From: Accumulibacter sp.
GTDB lineage: Bacteria > Pseudomonadota > Gammaproteobacteria > Burkholderiales > Rhodocyclaceae
Assembly: GCF_029255125.1 (NCBI RefSeq)
Contig: NZ_JAPUVR010000082.1
Coordinates: 1 to 52,859, forward strand
Direction: 5' to 3'
Length of the DNA stretch: 52,859 nucleotides
Shown here one piece after another: positions 15,784-24,307 of the stretch (position 1 is the stretch's first letter; the number at the start of each line of letters is the position of its first letter). Under the pieces are notes generated by a model. That model ran no database searches. It was not told the origin of the DNA and saw only the letters and a program-made list of their open reading frames with translations. The position numbers and the translations under genes are program-made.

Positions 15784-18363
15784 TCAGTTCCCTTCGCTCG
15801 CCGCGCGCTTGAACTCCAGTTCGTCAGGCAACAAATCCCTGAGGTCGATGCGTACCGGCGCCACCTTCCAGATGTCGTCGCAATACTCCTTGATTGCCCG
15901 ATCCGACGAGAAGAACCCGGAGCGCGCGACATTGAGGATCGACATGCGCGACCAGCGGTCGGCGTCGAGGTAGGCGTCGGATACCCGATTCTGGCAGTCG
16001 ATGTACGACTGGAAGTCAGCGAGCAGCATGTAGTCGTCGTGATGAAGCAGATGGTCGACGATCGGCCGGAAGACTTCGCGATCGCCACGCGTGAAGAAAC
16101 CACTGGCAATCAGATCGATCACCTCGCGCAGGTGCGCGTTCGCGTCGTAGTAGTCGCGCGGACGGTAGCCGCGTCGGCGCAGTTCGACAACCTCGGGAAC
16201 GCCCATGCCGAAGAGGAAGAAGTTCTCGTCGCCGACCTCCTGCCGAATCTCGACATTCGCGCCGTCGAGCGTACCGATGGTCAGCGCGCCATTCATCTGA
16301 AACTTCATGTTGCCGGTTCCCGAAGCCTCCTTGCCGGCGAGCGATATCTGCTCGGAGAGATCGGAACCCGGAAAGATCAGTTGCGCGTTCTTGACGTTGT
16401 AGTTCGGGAAGAAAACCACCTGCAGGCGCCCCTGCATGGCCGGGTCACGCCCGACGACATCGGCCACCGCGTTGATCAAGCGAATGATCAGCTTCGCCAT
16501 CGCGTAGCCGGGAGCGGCCTTGCCGCCAAAGATCACCGTGCGCGGTGCGACCTCCAGGCCGGGATCATCCTTCAGGCGTTTGTACAGCGAAATGACGTGC
16601 AGCAGATTCAGGTGCTGGCGCTTGTACTCGTGCATGCGCTTGACCTGGACGTCGAACATCGAGGCCGGATCGACCTCGACATGCGCCGAACGTCTGATTT
16701 CGCGCACCAGGCACTCCTTGTTCTGTGCCTTGATCTGGCGCCACTCCGCACGAAAGCCCGGGTCGTCGGCGTACGCCTCAAGTGCGCGCAGTCGCCGCAT
16801 GTCGGTAATCCAGCCGCCGCCGATCGTGCGATCGATCAGTTGCGACATCGCCGGATTGGCCAGACGGACAAAGCGGCGCGGCGTCACGCCGTTGGTCTTG
16901 TTCCTGAACTTCTCCGGCCACAGGTCGTAGAAATCGGTCAGTACGTCCGACTTGAGCAGATCCGTGTGCAGCGCCGCCACGCCATTGATCGCGAAACTGC
17001 CGACCGCCGCCAGGTGCGCCATGCGCACGAAGCGCGGTCCGTCCTCGTCGATCAGCGACATCCGCCGCAGGCGCGCGTCATCGCCCGGGTAGCGAATCCT
17101 GACTTCGTCCAGGAAGCGGACGTTGATCTCGCAAATGATCTCGAAGTGACGCGGCAGGACACGCCGGAAGAGATCGAGCCGCCACTTTTCCAGCGCCTCG
17201 GGCAGCAGCGTATGGTTGGTGTAGGCAAAACTCTTCTGGGTGATCGCCCAGGCCGAGTCCCAGCCCATCGCGTACTCGTCTACGAGCAAACGCATCAATT
17301 CGGCGACGGCAATCGACGGATGCGTGTCGTTGAGCTGCACGACGAATTTCTCGTGGAAGCGCTCGAGCGTATTTTCCCTTTGCAGTTGCAGGCGGATCAT
17401 GTCGCGCAGGGAGCAGGTGACAAAGAAGTACTGTTGCTCGAGGCGCAGCGTCTGCCCGGCTTCGGTCTCGTCGTTCGGATAAAGCACCTTGGTGATCGTT
17501 TCCGACGAAATTTGCGCATCGACCGCCTGGAAGTAGTTGCCCGCGTTGAACGCTGCGAAATCGAACGACTCGGGTGCTTCCGCACTCCACAGCCTGAGCC
17601 GGTTCGGCGTATTCACCCCGTAGCCAAGAATCGGCATGTCCCAGGCGGTACCGCGGACGATCTTTGCCGGCACCCAGACGACGCGCGTCCGGCGTTCGCC
17701 GGTCGGCTCATGCACGTGTTCGGTATGGCCGCCCAACTGCACGTCGAAGGCGATGTTTGGTCGATGGATCAACCACGGACTGCCAGCCCGGAACCACTTA
17801 TCGGTCAGTTCGACCTGCCGGCCATCGCGAATCGCCTGCGTGAAAATGCCAAACTCGTAGCGGATGCCGTAGCCGATGGCGGGAATCTCGAGCGTCGCCA
17901 GCGAGTCGAGGTAACACGCGGCGAGGCGACCCAGACCACCGTTGCCCAACCCCGGTTCGTCTTCCTGGTCGAGCAGCATCTCCAGATCGAGGCCAAGCTC
18001 CGCCATCGCCTGGCGAGCACTTTCGAAGATTCCCAGGTTGATCAGATTGTTCCCCAGTTGCGGACCGATCAGGAACTCGGCCGACATGTAGCAGACCGTA
18101 CGGCTGCCCTGATCGCGATACGTTCTTGCCGTTTGCACCCAGCGATGCAACAGACGGTCGCGCACCGCTCCAGCCAGCGCATGAAAGCAATCGCGGCGCG
18201 TCGCGACCTCGGGGAAGCGCGCCTGCACATACATCAGCTTGTCCAGAAAAGCGCGCTTCAGGGCGTCCGCACCAAGTCCGGTGCGCCTGTCCTCACGCCC
18301 GGCGAGAGGCGCCGGGTCAAAATCCGTCAGCGCTGCGCTCGCCGCCTGCTTCTTATCGTCCAT
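15784..18363 (-). CDS. glgP: Glycogen/alpha-glucan phosphorylase
   Basis: A full-length GT35 phosphorylase (859 residues) that releases glucose-1-phosphate from glycogen. The PLP-binding lysine is K687 in EASGTGNMKFQMNGALTIG, the classical family signature. Other marks are GNGGLGRLAACYLDSLATL, VQLNDTHPSIAVAELMR and FFPNYNVKNAQLI. GGGGGTG-like bases (GGGGGTG) precede the ATG. It is encoded towards glgE and separated from it by a large hairpin, so synthesis and breakdown genes are adjacent but oppositely transcribed. Its product glucose-1-phosphate is also the acceptor substrate of GlgM, which ties the three enzymes into one cycle. Confidence 0.97.
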   Translation of the reverse strand: MDDKKQAASAALTDFDPAPLAGREDRRTGLGADALKRAFLDKLMYVQARFPEVATRRDCFHALAGAVRDRLLHRWVQTARTYRDQGSRTVCYMSAEFLIGPQLGNNLINLGIFESARQAMAELGLDLEMLLDQEDEPGLGNGGLGRLAACYLDSLATLEIPAIGYGIRYEFGIFTQAIRDGRQVELTDKWFRAGSPWLIHRPNIAFDVQLGGHTEHVHEPTGERRTRVVWVPAKIVRGTAWDMPILGYGVNTPNRLRLWSAEAPESFDFAAFNAGNYFQAVDAQISSETITKVLYPNDETEAGQTLRLEQQYFFVTCSLRDMIRLQLQRENTLERFHEKFVVQLNDTHPSIAVAELMRLLVDEYAMGWDSAWAITQKSFAYTNHTLLPEALEKWRLDLFRRVLPRHFEIICEINVRFLDEVRIRYPGDDARLRRMSLIDEDGPRFVRMAHLAAVGSFAINGVAALHTDLLKSDVLTDFYDLWPEKFRNKTNGVTPRRFVRLANPAMSQLIDRTIGGGWITDMRRLRALEAYADDPGFRAEWRQIKAQNKECLVREIRRSAHVEVDPASMFDVQVKRMHEYKRQHLNLLHVISLYKRLKDDPGLEVAPRTVIFGGKAAPGYAMAKLIIRLINAVADVVGRDPAMQGRLQVVFFPNYNVKNAQLIFPGSDLSEQISLAGKEASGTGNMKFQMNGALTIGTLDGANVEIRQEVGDENFFLFGMGVPEVVELRRRGYRPRDYYDANAHLREVIDLIASGFFTRGDREVFRPIVDHLLHHDDYMLLADFQSYIDCQNRVSDAYLDADRWSRMSILNVARSGFFSSDRAIKEYCDDIWKVAPVRIDLRDLLPDELEFKRAASEGN

Positions 18364-18662
18364 GTCAACACCCCCGCCAATGGTTCAGTCGTTATTCGAG
18401 TGATCCGGGCGTGGCTCTTAAACCGACAAACCACCCCAGTGTTTAGTCTATAGCATTCGTCGGCAAGGCGCACACAATGGTGCTGGGCGGACGGCGATCG
18501 CCAAGCTGCTGCGCGCCCTCGTCCGCCTCTCGCCACGCCCTTTTTCGCGCGCATGCGGCCGTGCCGACAGGATGATGCTACGATGACGCCGCGCGGCCGG
18601 TGGCGGCCGACCAGACAGGGCCACCCCGGCGCACCAAAATCAACTGCAGCGAGGAGACGACA

Positions 18663-19604
18663 ATGGGCCTGAGGATCGAAAACGACAAACTCATCGGCGA
18701 TCTGGTGAGCTACCGTGAAACACCGAATCGCGGCGGCAGCCTGCGCCCGAGCTACCTGATCATGCACTATACGGCTGGACGATCGCTTGAGAGTTCGGTC
18801 GAGTCGCTGTGCACGCGCAAGCCGCAAGGCAATGCGTCGGCACACGTCGTGCTCGGTCGCGACGGCAGGATCGTCCAGCTTGCACCGTTCAACGTCGTCA
18901 CCTGGCACGCTGGTGTGAGCACTTGGGCCGGGCTGGTCGGCCTCAATTCGCATTCGATCGGCATAGAAATGGACAATGCGGGTCTGCTGAAGCGGGTCGG
19001 CAACCAGTATCAGTCATGGTTTGGTCAGGTCTATCCCGACGGCGAGGTGACGCTCGCCGCGCATCGGAACGGCGGCCCGGTGTCGCCCTGGCACGCCTAC
19101 AGTCAAGCGCAGATCGAACGCGCACTCGAACTCGCCGACCTGCTGGTCGGGCACTACGGTTTGCAGGATGTGCTCGGCCACGAGGATATCGCGCCCGGCC
19201 GCAAGACCGACCCCGGCCCGGCTTTCCCGCTCGCCGCGGTGCGCAACCACGCGCTCGGGCGCGAGCACGATACCCCGGCGCGCTACCTGGTCACGGCGGC
19301 CAGCCTGAACATCCGCAAGGGGCCAGACGCCAGCTTCGAGCCGGTCGCACCAGCGCTGCGCAAGGGAACCGAGCTTGATCTGCTGGAAGCCCGCGACCGC
19401 TGGAGCCTGGTGGAGGTGGTACGCAATCCGGATGTCGAGGGCTGGGTCAGCAACAGCTTCATCGCGCCGGTCAGCGAGCCACGCGAACTCAGGCCGCAGG
19501 AGGCGCGCACCTTGGCGCCCGCTGACGAGGCACCGGCAGTGCTTGTCGAAAAGCGCAAGGGCCGCTCAGGAAAGAGTAAACGCAAGGCGGGTGGTCGCCG
19601 CTAG
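18663..19604 (+). CDS. N-acetylmuramoyl-L-alanine amidase with SH3b domain
   Basis: A 313-residue zinc amidase of the AmpD/PGRP (Amidase_2) fold. Likely zinc ligands are H35 (LIMHYTAG), H173 (GHEDIAPG) and D183 (KTDPGPAFP), the expected H-H-D set. The amidase domain spans about 20-190. A bacterial SH3 domain (about 205-265, starting YLVTAASLNIRKGPD and ending GWVSNSFIAPV) could bind cell-wall peptides. A strongly basic tail ends the protein (KRKGRSGKSKRKAGGRR). The start at 18663 is set by GAGGAGACGACA immediately upstream. No signal peptide is visible, so it resembles phage endolysins, AmpD-like recycling enzymes or exported effectors rather than a standard periplasmic amidase. The 299 bases before it, shared with glgP, show no clear promoter. 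Confidence 0.88.
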   Translation: MGLRIENDKLIGDLVSYRETPNRGGSLRPSYLIMHYTAGRSLESSVESLCTRKPQGNASAHVVLGRDGRIVQLAPFNVVTWHAGVSTWAGLVGLNSHSIGIEMDNAGLLKRVGNQYQSWFGQVYPDGEVTLAAHRNGGPVSPWHAYSQAQIERALELADLLVGHYGLQDVLGHEDIAPGRKTDPGPAFPLAAVRNHALGREHDTPARYLVTAASLNIRKGPDASFEPVAPALRKGTELDLLEARDRWSLVEVVRNPDVEGWVSNSFIAPVSEPRELRPQEARTLAPADEAPAVLVEKRKGRSGKSKRKAGGRR

Positions 19605-19686
19605 ACGTGCCGGCAGCGGCGCAAGGCAAGCGCCTTGCCCGCCTGCTCGCCGCCGGTCAGCGGCCGGCTTGATCTGGAGACAAAGA

Positions 19687-20439
19687 ATGGATTTATGGGG
19701 TTGCTCAGCGGTGGTGACCGGAGCAGCATCGGGCATGGGCGCCGAGACGGCGCGCTTTCTGGTCGACGCAGGCGCCAAGGTGAGCCTGATCGATATCGAC
19801 GGCGACGGCGTGCATCGCCTGGCCGACGAGATCGGTGGCTTGGCCATCGCCTGCGATGTCGCCGATGCCAGGTCTACCGAACAGGCGCTGGCAACCGCCC
19901 GGCAGGCACACGGAGCAGCGCGCGTACTGGTGCATTGCGTTGGCCGCGGGCATTCCGAACCGATCTTTGGTCCGGCGGGTCCACTACCGCTCGAAGACTT
20001 TCGCCAGCTCGTCGAGGTCAATCTGATTTCGACCTTCAATGTGATGCGCCTGGCGGCAGCCGATATGGCTGCCCTGCCCCAGATGGCCAACGGCGAACGC
20101 GGAGTGATCCTGTTTACCGCTTCGGTTTCGGCGTACGAAGGGCAAAGCGGCGAAGCGGCGTATTCGGCGTCAAAAGGAGGCGTCGTCAGCATGATCCTGC
20201 CGGCAGCGCGCGAACTCGGTCCGCTGGGAATCCGCGTCGTCGGCATCGCCCCGGGTCTGTTCGGCACGCAGACGCTATTCGCGATGGAAAAGAACCTTGA
20301 CTCGCGACTGGTTCATCAGATTCCCTTTCCACACCGCTTCGGCGACCCGGCTGAGTTCGCCATGCTCGTTCTGCATGTATTGAAAAACGTCATGGTCAAT
20401 GGCACCGTGCTGCGCCTGGACGGCGGCTATCACCGATGA
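19687..20439 (+). CDS. SDR-family dehydrogenase
   Basis: A classical short-chain dehydrogenase/reductase of 250 residues. The dinucleotide-binding motif is TGAASGMG (11-18), the structural asparagine N112, and the catalytic triad S146, Y159 and K163 (AYSASKGG). The acidic residue at the end of the second strand (LIDIDGDG) suggests NAD preference. The C-terminal VNGTVLRLDGGY is typical. Overall it resembles type II 3-hydroxyacyl-CoA dehydrogenases, but the substrate is not certain. The start at 19687 has GGAGACAAAG upstream. A small hairpin at 19625-19639 lies between it and the amidase gene, and the ppsR-like gene follows 37 bases downstream. Confidence 0.9.
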   Translation: MDLWGCSAVVTGAASGMGAETARFLVDAGAKVSLIDIDGDGVHRLADEIGGLAIACDVADARSTEQALATARQAHGAARVLVHCVGRGHSEPIFGPAGPLPLEDFRQLVEVNLISTFNVMRLAAADMAALPQMANGERGVILFTASVSAYEGQSGEAAYSASKGGVVSMILPAARELGPLGIRVVGIAPGLFGTQTLFAMEKNLDSRLVHQIPFPHRFGDPAEFAMLVLHVLKNVMVNGTVLRLDGGYHR

Positions 20440-20476
20440 GTCGCGCGGCTGACCCGGCGGCCCAAAGGGAAGCGGC

Positions 20477-21301
20477 GTGAGCAAGAAGACCATCGTTCTC
20501 CATCTCGTTTCGCATGCCTCGGGCGAACTGGTCGAAATGTTGGCGCGCAACGCCGTCGGACGACTTTCCGGCCTCAAGGTCGACCGTCGAATGTGGAAGA
20601 TGGTCCGCCACCTCGGGCAAGTCCCCGAAATCCTCGCCGCCATCGCGCGCTCGCCGGGTTACGTCATCCACAGCATCGCCCATAGCGATGTCCGGCAAGC
20701 GCTCGAAGAAGGCTGCAGTCGGCTCGGCGTTCCCTGTCACTTCGCCCTCGAACCGCTGATCGTTCGCCTTGCCGAGTACTCGGGCGCGCATGTGCAGTCG
20801 TCGACGAGTTCGCGCGATCCCTTCGACGAAGACTACTATCGTCGCATCGAAGCGATGAAGTTCACCTTGGCGCACGATGACGGGATCGCCAGCGACGATC
20901 TTGAATCGGCCGATGTCATCGTCGTCGGCGTCTCCCGGGCGACCAAGACGCCAACCTGCATGTACCTTGCCTCGCGCGGGATCAAGGCGGCCAATGTTCC
21001 GCTGGTGCCCGGCATCCCGCCACCGGCCGCGGTCCTGCGCGCGCGCTCGACGCTGGTTGTCGGCTTGACGATCGATCCCGGACATCTTTCGCGCGTGCGC
21101 AGCCAACGCCTGCTCGCGCTGCACGACGACGAAAACACCAGCTATGCCGACATCGAAGCGCTGCGCCGCGAGGTGCGTGAAGCGCAGCGGCTGTTCATCC
21201 GCTGCGGCTGGCCGATCATCGACGTTACCGACGGCTCGATCGAGCATACCGCAGCCACGATCATCGAGTTGCTGAAGGCGCGTGCCGGCGCTCAGCAGTA
21301 A
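20477..21301 (+). CDS. ppsR: PEP synthase / pyruvate phosphate dikinase regulatory protein
   Basis: A DUF299-family bifunctional kinase/pyrophosphorylase that switches PEP synthase or PPDK off by ADP-dependent threonine phosphorylation and on by phosphorolysis. The P-loop-like motif is GVSRATKTPT (151-160). FTLAHDDGI and VGLTIDPGHLSRVR are typical, and IIDVTDGSIEHTAATI closes the protein. It starts with GTG at 20477, preceded by AAAGGGAAG. The N-terminal motif reads VSHASGE where most members have VSDSTGE or ISDGTA, a change next to a conserved site. Residues 30-110 resemble the alphaproteobacterial PPDK-regulating branch more than E. coli PpsR, so which enzyme it controls is open. It would act at the glycolysis/gluconeogenesis switch. 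Confidence 0.9.
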   Translation: MSKKTIVLHLVSHASGELVEMLARNAVGRLSGLKVDRRMWKMVRHLGQVPEILAAIARSPGYVIHSIAHSDVRQALEEGCSRLGVPCHFALEPLIVRLAEYSGAHVQSSTSSRDPFDEDYYRRIEAMKFTLAHDDGIASDDLESADVIVVGVSRATKTPTCMYLASRGIKAANVPLVPGIPPPAAVLRARSTLVVGLTIDPGHLSRVRSQRLLALHDDENTSYADIEALRREVREAQRLFIRCGWPIIDVTDGSIEHTAATIIELLKARAGAQQ

Positions 21302-21345
21302 GCCCACCGCGGCCGCCGGCAGTGCCCCGCGCGGCGGACGATCCG

Positions 21346-21936
21346 TCACATGATGCGGAACTGGCTGACCAGCCTTTGATCCTTCCAGATGTCATCCGGA
21401 CTGATCGAGTTGCGGTGAAAGGGGAACTGTACGCCGGCCTTGCGGAACGCTTCGTACACCAGTTCCGAGCAGATGTACTTGCGATCGCGCACCTTGCGTC
21501 CGCGACGAAAGAGGATGCGCATGGCGATCCGGAAGATTTCCCAGTTGTCGTACGGCCGGGTCAGCGCGTCCATCCCGAAGCTGATGACCTTCTTGGTATT
21601 CTCCCCATCCGGCTCGGGCGACAACCGGCCGACCAGGATGTAGCCCTTGTACGGCTTGCTTCGGCCATGGTAATCGCGCAGGTACTTCGACAGCGGCACC
21701 AGGCGGACGCCGATCATCGTCTCGCTCTCGAGCACGAAGATACGTTCCAGGTGGTCATCCCGATAGATGATTCCGACGTGGCTCCAGAGCGACTTGGTAA
21801 ACCATTGAATCGCCCGTGAGAAAAAGTAGGTTCCCGAGCAGAAGACGATGTCGCCGGTGCGCAACTGCTGGCGTGCCTGCTCATAGTCGAGCACCGGGAA
21901 CTGGCTAACAGCCTTGACGGTCAGGGGTTCGGCCAT
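21346..21936 (-). CDS. YiiX/YebB-like permuted papain-fold protein
   Basis: A 196-residue protein of the permuted NlpC/P60-like (YiiX) type. The order is circularly permuted: the histidine comes first (H53 in WSHVGIIYRD) and the cysteine last (C156 in YICSELVYEAF), with LRTGDIVFCSG before them. These proteins are candidate amidases or thioesterases acting on lipids or peptides. No signal peptide is visible. A GGAG site seven bases before the ATG at 21936 fixes the start; the longer frame lacks one. It converges on ppsR and is divergent from the cytochrome b cluster. No substrate can be inferred. Confidence 0.85.
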   Translation of the reverse strand: MAEPLTVKAVSQFPVLDYEQARQQLRTGDIVFCSGTYFFSRAIQWFTKSLWSHVGIIYRDDHLERIFVLESETMIGVRLVPLSKYLRDYHGRSKPYKGYILVGRLSPEPDGENTKKVISFGMDALTRPYDNWEIFRIAMRILFRRGRKVRDRKYICSELVYEAFRKAGVQFPFHRNSISPDDIWKDQRLVSQFRIM

Positions 21937-22148
21937 GGGCAACTCCACGCGCTGAGGAAACGTCCTGCGCACCGGGCAGGAACTGAGCCGGCGAGTGTAT
22001 GCGCTGCGGCAAGCCGCGGTCAATCGCCGGCGATGTCGGCAACGACCGTTCCCGCGGATTTGACTCCGGTCAATTCCGCCTTCGACCCGGATCTATATGA
22101 TCAAGGGCTAATAATGACGACTGACCGCGATCCAGGAAGCTTTCCGAC

Positions 22149-23720
22149 GTGAGTTTCCACACAGCCTTGCGCAAGGCGGTGCGGCGCATCTTCCTGTCTG
22201 TCGAAGAGGCGCTCGACGGACCTTTCGGTGGTGCGGACAACCCGCTGCGCCACCTCGGCGCGATGGGCTTGTACCTGCTGTGGATCGTCGTCGGCAGCGG
22301 GCTGTACCTGTACACGGTGCTCGATACCGGCATCGACGCCGTCTACACCTCGATCTCGGCCCTCTCCCGCGAGCAGTGGTACTTCGGCGGGATCATGCGC
22401 AGCCTGCACCGCTACGCGGCCGATGGCTTCATCCTGGTCATGCTGCTGCATCTGCTGCGCGAGTGGTCGTACGAGCGCTATCACGGCTTCCGCCTGTATT
22501 CGTGGATGACCGGCATACCCCTGATCTGGCTCGCCTATGCCGCCGGAATCGGCGGCTACTGGATCGTCTGGGACCAGCTCGCGCAACTCTCGGCGACGGC
22601 GAGCAGCGAGTTGCTCGACTGGCTGCCGATCTTCAGCGAGCCGTCGGCGCGCAACTTTCTGACCCCCGATTCGATCAGCGACCGCTTCTTCACGATGCTG
22701 GTCTTCATCCACCTGGGGATTCCCTTGCTGCTCATCCTCGGCCTGTGGGCGCACGTGCATCGGATCGCGCACGTCGACTATCTGCCGACGCGGCGTGTGA
22801 TGCTCGCGACCTTGGCCGCGCTGACGCTGCTCGCGCTGCTCCAGCCGGCGCTGAGCAATCCGCCGGCCAACCTGGCGCAGGTGCCCGGCGCGCTCGACTT
22901 CGACTGGTTCATCCTGTTCATTCATCCGCTGACCAGCGCCAGCTCGCCGGCTTTCGTCTGGTCGCTGCTCTTCGCGCTGACCGCGCTGCTCTTTGCCCTG
23001 CCGCTGCTGCCTCATCCGCCAGCCGACGCGGTCGCCGTCGTCGATGGCGCCAACTGTACCGGCTGCGACCGCTGTCTGGCCGACTGCCCGTATGCGGCGA
23101 TCGCCATGCAGCCGCATCCGACGCGGCGTGGCCTGAAGATCGCCGTCGTCGATGCCGATCTCTGCGCCGGCTGCGGCATCTGCGCCGGCGCCTGTCCCTC
23201 GTCGACTCCTTTTCGCCGTCTCGAACCGCTGGTCACCGGCATCGACCTCCCACGACTGGCCACCAACGACCTGCGCCGGCAACTCGAAGACGCGTTGGAA
23301 CGTCTCGCCGGCAGAACGCCGATCGTCGTCTTCGCCTGTTGCCGCGGCGCGCCCAGCCTTGCCCTGCGGACGGTCGATACGGCGGTCATCGAACTCGTCT
23401 GCGCGGCCATGCTGCCCCCGGCCTTTGTCGAATACGCGCTGCGCGGTGGCGCCGACGGCGTTGTCGTCGCCACCTGTCGCAGCGCGGGCTGTGCCTTTCG
23501 CCTCGGCGAACGATGGACCCGTGCGCGCCTGCTCGGCCAACGCGAACCCCATCTCAGGCGCAGCGTACCTTCCTCGCGCCTGCACATCGTTGGCGCGGCA
23601 GCGTCCGACGCGTCGCTGCTGGCCGCCGAGCTGAGCCAGTTCAGGGCGGCACTGGCGATGCTGCCGGCGTCCGCCGACCGACTTCCCACCTACCTGCGGA
23701 GACCCTCTCATCATGCTTAA
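22149..23720 (+). CDS. Cytochrome b fused to 2x[4Fe-4S] ferredoxin and MvhD-like domain
   Basis: A 523-residue membrane redox fusion. Residues 1-290 form a cytochrome b/b6 N-terminal-type domain with bis-haem ligand pairs H87/H101 and H188/H202, each 14 apart. A double-cluster ferredoxin follows with C303-x2-C306-x2-C309-x3-C313 and C339-x2-C342-x2-C345-x3-C349. Residues about 390-460 resemble MvhD, the electron-transfer subunit of methanogen hydrogenase/heterodisulfide reductase complexes (VVFACCRG, GADGVVVATCRSAGCAFRLGERW). This would carry electrons between quinones and a soluble low-potential partner. It starts with GTG at 22149, with AGGAA upstream. The following gene overlaps it by eight bases. 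The N-terminus is clearly paralogous to the cytochrome b fusion at 24.3 kb. Confidence 0.88.
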   Translation: MSFHTALRKAVRRIFLSVEEALDGPFGGADNPLRHLGAMGLYLLWIVVGSGLYLYTVLDTGIDAVYTSISALSREQWYFGGIMRSLHRYAADGFILVMLLHLLREWSYERYHGFRLYSWMTGIPLIWLAYAAGIGGYWIVWDQLAQLSATASSELLDWLPIFSEPSARNFLTPDSISDRFFTMLVFIHLGIPLLLILGLWAHVHRIAHVDYLPTRRVMLATLAALTLLALLQPALSNPPANLAQVPGALDFDWFILFIHPLTSASSPAFVWSLLFALTALLFALPLLPHPPADAVAVVDGANCTGCDRCLADCPYAAIAMQPHPTRRGLKIAVVDADLCAGCGICAGACPSSTPFRRLEPLVTGIDLPRLATNDLRRQLEDALERLAGRTPIVVFACCRGAPSLALRTVDTAVIELVCAAMLPPAFVEYALRGGADGVVVATCRSAGCAFRLGERWTRARLLGQREPHLRRSVPSSRLHIVGAAASDASLLAAELSQFRAALAMLPASADRLPTYLRRPSHHA

Positions 23721-24210
23721 GCCCGCCGCCATCGCCGGTCAGGTGATTCTCTATGGGGCGTTTGCTGCCTTCATCGGCTACTTCGCGACTTCGCCGAAGT
23801 ATCGGCAGATTCCCCCCGATGTCGCGCTGATCAAGCTGTCGATCAGCCATCTCGGCGATCGCGAATGCCGCAAGCGTACACCGGAAGAACTCGCCAAGCT
23901 GCCGCCGAACATGCGCGCACCGCTCGACTGCCCGCGCGAGCGCTCGGACATCAGGCTCGAAGTCGACCTCGACGGTCAACCGGCATTCCAGACGGTGATG
24001 CACCCAACCGGGCTCTACAAGGACGGCGTATCGACCGTCTACAAGCGCTTCGAGGTCAAGGCCGGCGTGCACCGGGTGGCCGTGCGGATGAACGACAACC
24101 GTAGCAAACCGGGCTTCAACTTCGTCAAGGAAGGCGAAATCAGGCTCGCCCCGGCGCAGGTGATGGTCATCGACTTCAATCCGGACAAGGGCGGACTCTT
24201 CTTCAAATGA
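23713..24210 (+). CDS. Conserved membrane-anchored protein of the cytochrome b cluster
   Basis: A 165-residue protein not recognised as a known family. One N-terminal membrane helix (about residues 7-26, VILYGAFAAFIGYFAT) anchors a soluble, predicted periplasmic domain with a likely beta-sandwich (LEVDLDGQPAFQTV, FEVKAGVHRVAVRMND). Two cysteines (in DRECRKRT and LDCPRER) could form a disulphide. Its ATG lies inside the end of the upstream cytochrome gene (8-base overlap), and the second cytochrome fusion starts 97 bases downstream. The tight arrangement suggests a structural or assembly subunit linking the two redox fusions. Confidence 0.85.
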   Translation: MLKPAAIAGQVILYGAFAAFIGYFATSPKYRQIPPDVALIKLSISHLGDRECRKRTPEELAKLPPNMRAPLDCPRERSDIRLEVDLDGQPAFQTVMHPTGLYKDGVSTVYKRFEVKAGVHRVAVRMNDNRSKPGFNFVKEGEIRLAPAQVMVIDFNPDKGGLFFK

Positions 24211-24307
24211 CGCGTGCCCCCTCGACCTCAGGCCGGGCTCGTCGCCCGTTCCGCTGCGGCTTCACTCGGGCCGCAGCACGCCTTCTTTTCGCGAGCTGAC
24301 ATCGATC

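Noticed and set aside
22060-22099. TTGACT and TATATG as a promoter for the cytochrome b cluster
   Set aside because: The spacing of 28 bases between the two is not compatible with a sigma-70 promoter, and no better pair was found.
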